From: Sweltsa coloradensis
Lineage: Eukaryota > Arthropoda > Insecta > Plecoptera > Chloroperlidae
Direction: 5' to 3'
Length of the DNA: 64,000 bases
NCBI GenBank assembly: GCA_024449915.1
Contig: JAMZAV010000306.1
Coordinates: 62,001 to 126,000 of the forward strand
Shown in pieces: positions 31,401 to 41,393 of the stretch (the stretch's first letter is position 1; every line of letters starts with the position of its first letter). The notes under the pieces are model-generated. The model ran no database searches and was not told the origin of the DNA. It worked only from the letters and a program-made list of their open reading frames with translations. The position numbers and the translations under genes were made by a program.

Positions 31401-33910
31401 TAACGAGTAAAATAATATGAGTCTCATTTTCAAAATTCCCATGTTATGACAAAGCGAACATTTCTCCCCAGATGCATACACATTAATTTTGCATACCGGT
31501 ATTGTTGTTCGAACTTTAAATATAAATGTCAAGTAAAACGCAACCTTGCAATAGAATTTTTCGGATTAGGATATAAGTAGGTTATGCATGTATAGATTAG
31601 GTATGTGAGTGGGTAGGTGGGTAGGTAGGATGCATTTAGACATCATAGTTACATAAGAATAAAACACCAACCGCGCTTCTAAAAATTACATTTTCGCCAC
31701 CATGTGACTAAAGAAAAAGTAAAATGTCAACATACAACATGTCTAAATCGTCCTGCATGTCGACTTATATGCTAGGCCCTACTTATACACTTACTACTTA
31801 TATAGCCAGGAACTAGCTATACGGCGTCAATTCGTCTAGGTCTGCGCTTACTTCACTCCCTTATCGTACTCACCTGTAACAAGATACAAATCAATTAGTG
31901 TGTGAAATACCATAGCAAGGTATCAATACAATTATCTTATCGTAACGGATGTGTGTTAATCAGATTAGGGTATCCATTATATTATGAAACATTTGAGTGT
32001 ATTCACTCTAAAGTACATCAACATGATAATTAATCACCAACGTAGGCTAATCATTATCACTTATATCATAATTAATAGAAGTAGAATGACAATGGATTCT
32101 AGTCGAATAGAGTATATCTTTAACTCGCTCTATTGCATGCAATGTACGGAGATTTTAAAAATTCTACAAACTACAATAAAATAAAATAAATAAAATTTAC
32201 AAAAATGTTTACATTTTCAAAACTACAATAGGCCTACTAAAGCTTAGTTTATTGTTGGAGCCTTAATGTATACGGGTTATGTGTGGAGGGGACAATATTG
32301 TATATCTTATCACACGGCATTTAAAAAAAAAATCCGAGTCTGAATGCTGCGTAATGCTTGATGGGTACGATACAATCAATGTGAGGAGATGGGGGGGGGG
32401 GGGGCAAGGTTATACACACAATCGGGGCCAGGTATTGATGTGCGGCTGAACGGCAGAACTATAGATGACAGTTTTTATCGAAGAACTGCACCTTGACTAA
32501 TAACATGTCTCACAAATCACATGTCCACATCCACACAGCTGCTTGCATCACTTCATTGTCTTCTAGCTAAGATCACAAATATAGATGTGATATCCAAAAG
32601 ATCACTTTTACCGATTTAGGAATTGCGTCAAGTGCACACCTTACCGCTAGTGATCTAACCATAGGTTGGGTCAAGGATTGGCCGAGGTGATATATGCAAC
32701 AAGTGCTTTGCATATGCAGCGCAACAAATATCTTGTGATCAGGTACCAGACTTTACATGACATTCACAACCTTCAGAGCAAGGGTGTCCCAAACAGAATT
32801 TGTCGTTATTTTATTAAAAAAATGTTTATTTGGATCAAGGGTGCGTCAACCGTCAGGTCATAATGCACCACTCTAGCCTAAGGGAGGAAAAACCAATGCA
32901 GAACCAGCCACGGGTAGGGGAGGATCTCACGACGTGGTCGTCATCGTCTTTCTCATCGTTTCATGTTGTCATGGTCGTCGTAATCGTCAAGGTCTCAAGG
33001 AAAGGCAGAAAGATTCCCGAAGACGATTGCCAAAGCTCGCCTGTAGTTTTCGGGGAGTACCAGCTGATGTTTGCGAAATAAGCTAGGCCACTAATAAAGC
33101 GCCTCAGAAAATGTCTACGAATTATATAATTTATTCCAATCATTATATCAAAATCCTGGTTGTATAACTGGACGAAACGGCGTAAGAATAACGATGATGT
33201 GTGCTTAGAGCCACTCCAACACGCACACGCACACGCACACGCACCTAGACGGAAGATAAGGCTCGGCCGTGCATTGGCAACGACCGCACAGTTGTTCGCT
33301 AGGCCGAGTCGAAACGTCGAGTAAAGACAATTCTCACAGCACGACGTTGTTTTTAAGAGATCATCGGAGATTTGCGACAGAAAGATCAACGACCTCCATT
33401 CCACTCCCAGAGCCAAACTATCATCGCGAAGTAGTAGTATTACTCTACTTGTATTATACTTTTTTTTATTTGTAACACAGAACAATATTAGTTATACGCA
33501 TAATTAAAAAAAAATCGTATAAATTCGAGACGTAGAATACCATCATTGAAGGTTGCTACCATTTGCTTTATTTTTAATTTTGCCCAAAAGTGGTTGAACA
33601 ATTCAAAATCGCACCTATCTCAACTGGCAAAATATATACAGTAGTAATTTTAAAAATCAACTATGCACTAATGAAACAAAATAGCCACTGAAGAATTTTC
33701 CTTCTGGCATTATTTGGGGTTTAAAGTATATCACAATTGAATGTATACGATACGATATCATAACCGCATTTGAGCATGAATTTAATGATCTACGAAATGT
33801 AACTTTGTAGTATATACCATCGTTTAAAAAATATGATTGCTTGTGTATTTTGAATACGAAACCCGACAAAACCTTGTTGTTTCGTGAAAATCATTGTGCT
33901 TATTGTTACT
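31401..33910. other. Unassigned non-coding DNA
   Basis: A 14-15-G run lies at about 32391-32404. A short (ACACGC)n tract lies at 33221-33243. The opposing frames at 32830-33485 overlap each other and show no domain. Confidence 0.4.
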
Positions 33911-33911
33911 G

Positions 33912-33950
<39 letters not shown>

Positions 33951-35196
33951 TTATTATTATTATTATTATTATTTATTCAACAAATTCCAAACTTTACAAA
34001 TACACATACATATATGTAACACACCATATACAGCACAGGTAAACCAAGAGCACATAACGTGGTAGATGACATATACACACCTATATTAGCAGAGTACAGA
34101 TATTTATTAAGCAAGCTAAAAAGAGCTAGTTAGCTCCATGGCAGAATGGCTTAGCTTGCTTTCTATACAATAAAACTACAATACACTAGGTTTAAATCTT
34201 AATGAATGAGTATGAAAATTCGAGGTACAATAAAAACAAAATTACATTTAAATTTAGATGAATGAGATGAGAACATGTGAGATCCAATCATGTCCAGTCA
34301 GAGCCAAGAGAATGCTAGGTCATAAGCCAAGTTGTAAGATAGTTGCAAATACACAAGAGTTGAAAGAAAAACTAAATTGATTGAAGACAGTCAGAGTATA
34401 TACATTGACAGAACTGAGAATGTGAAACAGAGTATATTAATTATTGTGCGCAATTATTGTGAGTAAATGTCTTGAAAATGAAGCTAAGGTATTAAAATTT
34501 TTGATTTACGTAGATGCAACAATCTCAAACAGTAATCACCATGTTAGGAGAGCATCGGTTATTTAAAACGTGCTTTGACTAAAGTTTTGAATTTTGGGAC
34601 TGATGAGGCTCTTACAGGCGCTGGTAATGTGTTCCAGAGACTAACTACTCTGTAAAAGAAACCACATTGATAAGCAGATGTTCTTGCAAAAGGGGGGGAT
34701 AGGGTTACACCCTCGTTTCTCTGGACACTCCTATAGCGCAACTGTAGTCGCTTGAATGGACATGTGTGGATGTGTACAATACATCTATTTGTTTAAAATA
34801 CAATTCCAGAGATGGCAGGTTACACTGTTGTCTTCTTACTGTGGCACTTCGTTCACCCTTGCTGGTAATGATTTTACTCACTCGATTTTGTCAACATTCC
34901 AGTTTGGCTATATTGGCAGCAGTTTTAGGGTGCCATGCTGGAAGGCCATATGTAATAATAGGGCGAACGAGTGTGAGATAAGCAGTGTGAAGTACCTGCT
35001 TCTTGCAACCGTGCAAATTTCTATCACAAAAGAAGACGAGATATAAATATGACACAATGGACTGATCTTCAATCATTACGATAGTTGACAAATCGTCCAT
35101 CAAAATATTCCCTCTCGCTATTTCATCATTGCCGATAACACTACCTATTGATTTAGCGATATTCTTATCGTTAGGCCGCCTGATAATAGATGACAC
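33911..35196 (-). pseudogene. 5'-truncated LINE: RT C-terminal relic, 3' UTR and (AAT)n tail
   Basis: On the minus strand a frame ending at 34891 contains 'LHTAYLTLVRPIITYGLPAW' then 'KTAANIAKLE'. This is the classic thumb/C-terminal segment of LINE reverse transcriptase (Y-x-x-LVRP-x-x-x-Y-x-x-x-W-x-P ... KLE). After about 150 decayed bases, 34741-34559 encodes 'FFYRVVSLWNTLPAPVRASS' and ends KARFK-stop, the usual end of such proteins. A ~580-bp 3' UTR follows, then GAATAAATAATAATAAT at 33911-33975, the 3' tail. RT catalytic motifs are absent (truncated). The family is CR1/Jockey-like in style, but the clade was not proven. Confidence 0.8.
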
Positions 35197-36488
35197 ATCA
35201 GCACAGGGCGCCCATCTGTCTACGATCAGCGATCACACTAACTCGAGAATAAACGAACGCTTCCATCAAACTTTTACGTACGTTTTTATTTCCTTTTTAC
35301 ACACACAGCCTTCGGTATATTTTTTGTTGAACGTTCTTTCTTTCTCTGGAACTCTTTGTTTTCAGCAAACACGATGTTCTTCACAAGGCCAGTCGTGAAC
35401 CGGTAGTTTGTAAACTGTCTGTGCCGCTAATCGCCTAATAGGCTTCAGTTGTAGCGGTTCTGATTAATGACAAAACGTCAGATTTGCAACGACCTTGCGC
35501 TGTCGATTATTACGAATTACCCACAGGAAAGATTTACTACTTACATTGAAGCCACAAGGAAAGGAACTACCCATAAAGGCAGTCACGTACACGTATAGAT
35601 AAAACATATATATTTAGATTATAACAACGTGGTATTTTCTATACCAACCAGTATGCGAAGAGTGGAAAATATGATATTATCGAAGATCGGACACGATAAT
35701 TATCGAAGATTGTAGCGATATAAATCAATAATACTACCCACTTAGCAAAGCTTATACGTTCAGGTTCGGTTCGCTAATGGACTTGTAAAATTATAGAGAA
35801 CTGCCCCATTAATCGTACATAAATAGGCAGTATCGTGCACATTGAACTGCGGAAAAAACTAAATGTGGAAATATTCTCAACTTTTTTTATAAGAAATTAC
35901 ACTTACATGATAATTTACATAGTTTATTTGCGGCGATGCTCGCCGATGAGATATATCATCATGACATTTTGAGTAATGTTCTAAATTTAGTTTCAAACGG
36001 CTTTGATTAGCTGCAATTGTACAAGTTTGTAAGGCTCGCTCTCATAGACCAAGGTTTCTCAGTGGCGTGATGTTTTTCTAAGCTCGGGCACGACCGAGGA
36101 AGGCGACGGCTTCCGTGAACATAGTGTCCGTCATTGTAGGGAGCCGGCGTAAGAAACAGCGCCTTGTAGAGTGCGCACTTCGTGTTATAGTTACGTCACA
36201 GCTGTGTAGAAGGCGGTGGCTAAAGCGCAATTTGGACTTACAAAACAAAACTCCCCCCCCCCCCAAAATCATACTACGTCAGACCACATCAGACCAATGG
36301 TGTGATTTTGTTCAGATATAACTTTGATTTTACGAAAAGGTTTTAGGTCACATGCTTTCGGGTAGGTCTAAGTTAAGAGATTTCGAAGGTTTCCTAAAAT
36401 TTTAATTGAGTTCCGAGTAGACGTTTCTTCGGTAGAGAGGCTTAAAAAAGGTTTTATTCTTTGTGAAGTCATATTGATAAATAAATAA
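35197..36488. other. Unassigned non-coding DNA
   Basis: May hold the decayed upstream continuation of the preceding LINE, but no motif is readable. An 11-14-C run lies at 36251-36264. Confidence 0.35.
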
Positions 36489-37229
36489 ACTAGGAAAACG
36501 CTTAAGTCCCGCCGCGTTGTTGGATGAGCGTAATTGGTGCATTGAGCTGCCATGTGTTATGCGGATTTTCTGTTGTTCTGTGAAAAAATCATTACTAAGT
36601 TGAAGATTTTTTTTAAAATTAAATTAAATTAAATGAAAAATTAACTTAAATTTTTTAATTAATCGTAATTTTAAAAAAGAAAAAAATCGTAAGAAATAAT
36701 TATTCAATTGCGACAAATTTTACAAAAATATATGAATTTATAAAATTAAGGTTCTGTGAAAAAATTATTACAATGGGATAAAGCATATAGGTGTTATAAG
36801 TCAAAGAATTGTTTTAAAAAAGAAAAAAAACGTAAAATTTCGATTTTCATGAGAAATAATTTTTCGATTACGCTCAAATTTCACACGAATATCTTAATTC
36901 ATGAAATTAAGGTTCTGTGAAAAAATCATTACAATCGGTTAAAGCATGTAGGTGTTATAAGTCGAAGAAAGTTTTTAAAAATCGAAAAAAATCGTAAAAT
37001 TGCGTTTTTTTATGAGAAAAAATTTCTCGATTGCGCTCAAAAACGTGGCAGTTCTAAGTTCAGAGATTTCGAAGGCCTCCATGAAATTTCATCGCAATCG
37101 GAGTATCGGTTTAGCCGGAATCGTGTTAACAGACACACAAAAATACAGAAAAGAAAAAAAAACATTCCGGATTTTTTTCTCCAGTGTAGTGAAATGGAAT
37201 CTTCGCTTCGCTCGCTTCGCTCATCCAAT
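36489..37229. mobile_element. 0.7-kb element with TGGATGAGC / GCTCATCCA ends (copy 1)
   Basis: Starts with ACTAGGAAAACGCTTAAGTC then CCGCCGCGTTG and TTGGATGAGCG (36520-36530). It ends with CGCTTCGCTCATCCAA (about 37213-37228). The interior has three decayed ~160-176-bp modules starting at GTTCTGTGAAAAAAT (36575, 36751, 36912), each with ATCGTAAAATT and ATGAGAAATAATTTTTCGAT. The right part has TCTAAGTTCAGAGATTTCGA. The same ends and right part occur at 55193-55955. Non-coding; superfamily unknown. Confidence 0.7.
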
Positions 37230-37277
37230 AAATATTTAACATACAATATATTTTTCAAAGATTCATATTATTCAAAC

Positions 37278-37739
37278 TAGAGCTGGACAAAGATAGCGAT
37301 GTTTAATAATATTTTCGATTTGAATATTTGAACTCCATATCAAAAATTTAAAAATTAAAAAAAGTTAAAATTAAAACAAAAAGTAGAACGAGGATAGGAA
37401 TTTGAATGTGAATGTGCATTGTGCAAGTCCAAGAAATACCCCCAAAAAAACGAAGATTCCTTCAAATTTCGGTTTCCGTGCCTCATTATTATGGTGGAGG
37501 TGCCGGGTCATTGAACGAGTGTGAAAACGTTATTCATTTTTCACGATTACAGCCACACAATGTTTTTTAAATTTATTTGCATACCTTGCAAATATGTAGC
37601 ATACATGGTGATTTATAGGTAGACCTACTTTGATACATATTTTAAGGTTGATTTTTTCACATATAAAATGTCGATCGATATCTTTACCGACTTTTTCCTG
37701 CGATATCGAAAAATGAACGATGTCATTAACCCAGCTCTA
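37278..37739 (+). mobile_element. Most complete motif-carrying hAT-like MITE (462 bp)
   Basis: The left end TAGAGCTGGACAAAGATAGC and the right end AACCCAGCTCTA are inverted (TAGAGCTGG / CCAGCTCTA). Next to them lie TCGAT-rich segments at both ends (GATTTGAATATTTGAACTCC; GTCGATCGATATC, GCGATATCGAAAAATG). The motif lies near the middle. No coding sequence is present. An 8-bp target duplication was not readable. Confidence 0.65.
37492..37509 (-). repeat. CCCGGCACCTCCACCA motif, T-flank class
   Basis: The plus strand reads ATGGTGGAGGTGCCGGGTCA. This is the inverse orientation of the copies at 24691-31233, as is the element around it. Confidence 0.9.
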
Positions 37740-38637
37740 ATGTAAATTACTCCATCCGATCTCCCAGCATTAACTAGAAGGTTTGTTGTTTGTATACAAA
37801 CGTTCCATTTAATTCGACCCAACCCAAGCTTAGAAAAACTTTATAAAAATTATATCGGCAATTCAAATTTCAATACCTGTTAATAATTGAGAAAGTTCAT
37901 ATTGTTTACTTTATTTTATTCTTTGCGGGTAGACGAAGTTATGATTTTACTTTTAATGTTTTATAACGCCGATGCCAAATGTTTCAATGGGCGATAAATA
38001 ATGCATAAAGTACCAAATAAATAAGCTGTTCCGTTGAGACTGGTTATAATAAAGTGGAATAGCAGTTTATTGGTATAAGTTTGCTATGGAACCTTAGAGC
38101 ACATCAATTTTTTATTTCCTTTCTAAGTAGATTATGTTTATCAGTTCGCAAATTAAATCCATCTTGATTCCTTAGTTCCTTGAAATGAAAATTGAAACAT
38201 TTGCATTTCCTAAAAGCTGATAACAACCCAAACGATACATAATTCATCAGCGATGTTTTTTTTTTTTCTATTATGAGCTACGTACATGGAAATGGTAATG
38301 AGATTGGGCCATATTCTTAAGAATGGTGGTGTCAGAAATGTCAGTCATCGTCTGTGCAAATAGTGATTATGTCAGCCTGAAAGATAATAAATACTAGGAG
38401 GTCGAAACTGTCACTAGACTTAAAACACCCTGCATGTAGCCCTAACTATAGTTGAAACTTTCAGCTGAAGTAAATGTGTGCTTTGATTTCGTAGTTATAG
38501 CGTGTTGAGACTCTACGTCGCAAATATGAAGAGAGGTCAGCGGTGAATATACTTAAATCGAAGTTCCAGCATTCACAAAAATATTAGTCTCTTAAGATGA
38601 ATTATTTCTACCACTAATACACCGCTTTTAGGCGAAG
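37740..38637. other. Unassigned non-coding DNA
   Basis: Nothing recognised. Its end may contain the decayed N-terminal part of the transposase relic that follows. Confidence 0.4.
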
Positions 38638-38937
38638 TTGCCTTTAATTTTCACCACAAATGCATGCCTTAGTGTGTGTGATATCTATATCGATAAAATA
38701 TACACTAGCTCTGCCCCTAGCAAGGACATAATATGCAGTCGAAATACTAACTACATACACCAAAGTGTTTTTGTTGATGACAATGCAGGCCTCCGAATTC
38801 CATTAAATTGGTTCCCTTTGTGTTCCCATCACCTACAGATTCGAATTGTACAATTTCAAATATGTGGAGCAGCTGCAGTTGATTGTATGCAGAGGTACGT
38901 TAATTTCATTTCAAGCAGATGGCGTAGACGTGCATTA
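38638..38937 (+). pseudogene. Tc1/mariner-like transposase catalytic-domain relic
   Basis: The frame reads 'PLIFTTNACLSVCDIYIDKI', then 'HQSVFVDDNAGLR'. This resembles the Tc1 order 'LIF ... YIDEIL ... FxQDNARPH', in which the D of DNA is the second catalytic acidic residue. After a frameshift, plus-strand DNA at about 38819-38878 reads FPSPTDSN...ISNMW, close to the third-residue region 'SPDLNPIENMW' (TTCAAATATGTGGAGC near 38856). The HTH N-terminal half and inverted ends were not found. Identification is from family memory, not an alignment. Confidence 0.5.
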
Positions 38938-39491
38938 TAGAGCTAGGCGCATGCAAGCATTAGAATACTGCAGATGCTAAAAGAACGGGAAAAACTATAA
39001 TAACACAAATTCCAGGCTTTTTGTAACTTGCTGCACTACGAGGGTTCATGTAACGAGGTTAATTGAGAGGATAGTTCAACAATGAATGGTATCGATAAAA
39101 TGATATTGCCAATTTTATGAAAATTGTAGATGAAATTTGAAAAAGAAGATATTTAGTTAACTACCACGAGAAAATTAATTCCGTGTTTAGTTTTCGTCTG
39201 CTAGTATTTAATTAAGATAGCGCTCCGTTACGATAAATGAATCAGACCGACAGTTTCCACTGCAGAAGGACAGATACGAACAAGGTTCTATAGTCTCTTT
39301 CTCCATGCAGCTAGATAAAAACAAGACGGTTGGATGGTATATCCGCATCCGTCATTAAGGTTCTCACTACAAACAGAGCTTTAATACATAAACTGAGTCA
39401 ATTTATAGCTTAAAATTATATTTGAAATATCTCAAACAAAATTATTAAAATAATAAGGCAAAGATAAATACTCTATATTATACTACAAATT
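38938..39491. other. Unassigned non-coding DNA
   Basis: AT-rich; no feature recognised. Confidence 0.4.
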
Positions 39492-39740
39492 AAGGTTACC
39501 GAGAGTGTAAGCTCAAGCGCTAAGCGCTCGACTCTGATTTGGGAGGTCCCGAGTTCGAGTCTCGTCGTGACCGGCAATCCTGACTGAAGGATTTCCTGAG
39601 GTTTTTCTCAGTCGTTAATGTGAAGAAAAGGGATTGAGTCCTCTTAAACAGCCCTCGGACATCCCTTCACAATTGTCCCATCCGCAACCTACCTAGTTCA
39701 CCTGGGGCATATGGCGTATATGGCACCCTATAACAGGCTT
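39492..39740 (+). repeat. Best-preserved tRNA-derived SINE (about 250 bp)
   Basis: Head: GTAAGCTCAAGCGCTAAGCG (A-box-like), then GAGTTCGAGTCTCG (B box, about 39550). Body: ACCGGCAATCCTGACTGAAG, GTTTTTCTCAGTCGTTAATG, GAGTCCTCTTAAACAGCCCT, CGGACATCCCTTCACAATTG and CTAGTTCACCTG. CTGACTGAAGG and CCT-CAGTCG can pair across the TTTTCC-rich middle. The 3' end (GCACCCTATAACAG) is decayed relative to the copy at 44801. Transcription would be by RNA polymerase III from the internal boxes, with retrotransposition in trans by a LINE. Confidence 0.85.
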
Positions 39741-40530
39741 AATTCACACGGTAAAATAATTAAACTGTAAATTTATTTACATTATTCTTCGTTTCAATGT
39801 ATTTTGTAAATAGTTTTCCCCACTTGATTTGCATGCGATAATAATTTTAAATCGACAACTTGAAAATGGCTGCGTCAACCTTGTTTTAAAGATCCCCGAA
39901 AGACGACTTTGGGCGTTTATTTTAATTCTAGGCGTGAAAGAGATTTCAAATCTTTCTAAAGTCGAAATGAAACAGCTCAGCGGCGCAGAATAGGTCAGCG
40001 CTCTTCACACACCGCAGACACAGATTCGGGGGATGTAACACCCTCTAAACTCGGAGATATGATTTATCCGTGGCTTCTTTCTACTAACGACTAAAAAGGT
40101 GCAGTGCGAAATGAGCTGCGCCATTTGTCTTTCTCCTCCCTCGAGGTTGTCTCGCATTAGGTAGGAGAGAAGTCGCAAGTAACAACCTTTACACTGCCAA
40201 AACCTGAGCAGATATCTCGGTGCATACACTGCAGATTGCACTTTAACGCGTACTGCAGTGGAAATATTCTGCTACGTTCTGACATATTATAGTTCTATAT
40301 ATATGATCCAATTGTAAAGTATTGACCATTTTATACTCCGATATTGTTTTCAATTATCATGTTAGTGAAATTGTGACAGTCTAAAGAAATTTCAGGATAA
40401 CTTTATATGTTTTAATTGTGTGAGCAAACATCAACAAATAACTGCCACTAGACATACCGTTCATTGTATTATTGGCCCTAGTAACAATTAGTAAAATGAT
40501 ATAATTTTAAATTCATAGTTTAAACTTTTA
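39741..40530. other. Unassigned non-coding DNA
   Basis: No recognised feature. The minus-strand frame at 40005-40241 has no known domain. Confidence 0.4.
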
Positions 40531-40950
40531 ACAGTGAATAAGAATCATCAGGGATTGATTAAAATAAATACATCAAGTAGAACCTGCAAGAAAATAATTG
40601 GCAGTATGCTCCAACCAAAAGAACAACAAGTTGACGAAATGAGAAACAAAATGCAGCGGTGCATTCGGAAAAATCCAAGGTCCACTCAAACTCTAGTAGA
40701 TTTATGAGGGGACCTTGAGAGAGTCCCACCAAGTTCACTTGTTTTTGAAATCACACTCAAAACTGCCAGTCAGTAAAACCAACTAGGGCTAATTGCAAGT
40801 CGGGAGTCGAGCATGTTTTTGTACGACATGACAGGTGCATTTAGAGTATACACGAAGCTGGATCCTGTTGGGTTTCGTAAAGACGTAATCTGTGACTGTG
40901 AGGCCTTCAACTTTAAACAGTGCTGCATTAAAGTCGGCAATCAAAATTAA
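40531..40950 (+). pseudogene. Decayed coding region, one frame with two stops, family unknown
   Basis: A single frame from about 40531 to the TAA at 40948 is open except for TGA at 40705 and TAA at 40774. Segments include 'INTSSRTCKKIIGSMLQPKE', 'MRNKMQRCIRKNPRSTQTL' and, after the second stop, 'MFLYDMTGAFRVYTKLDPVG' then 'RKDVICDCEAFNFKQCCIKV'. The frame keeps register across 140 codons and is charged and cysteine-bearing, unlike typical A/T-rich noise, so it looks like a former protein. 'SSRTCKKIIG' faintly recalls a C-terminal segment of some LINE polyproteins, but I cannot assign it. Confidence 0.4.
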
Positions 40951-41393
40951 ACTTAAACTTCGCATTGAATTACTTCACGTACATCCTATCCTTTAATATA
41001 CTATAAAAACGCCAAATGTCGTTGATGAGTGATCGGGCCATGAGCTATTAATAACACGTTGCGTTCATGATTGTAACGATATGCTATTTACACCTTTTGT
41101 GGCGTAAGCAGAATAAAATTCTGCATAATATATCAAACAGTATGCCCCCTTCTCCCCCTCCCTGAAACTCTTACACAGAAACAAATTCCTCAAATTCAAG
41201 CATATAACCTTGAGTTTGTGTAAATTCAGTTATTATATTGAATGTAATTCTTAGTTTTGAGTGTCAGTGAACTTTGGCTAAACAATTCTTTGTACAGTTG
41301 CCGTACGATGCTTGTTTTGTTACCGGGTAATCGATTAATAGAAAAAAAAATAGTACTTTACGAAATCTTATATCCATGATCGTTAATTTCCTA

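Noticed and set aside
32961..33485. 174-codon minus-strand frame
   Set aside because: Opposed by equally open plus-strand frames, contains the translated (ACACGC)n tract ('ACACACAC'), and no domain is recognised.
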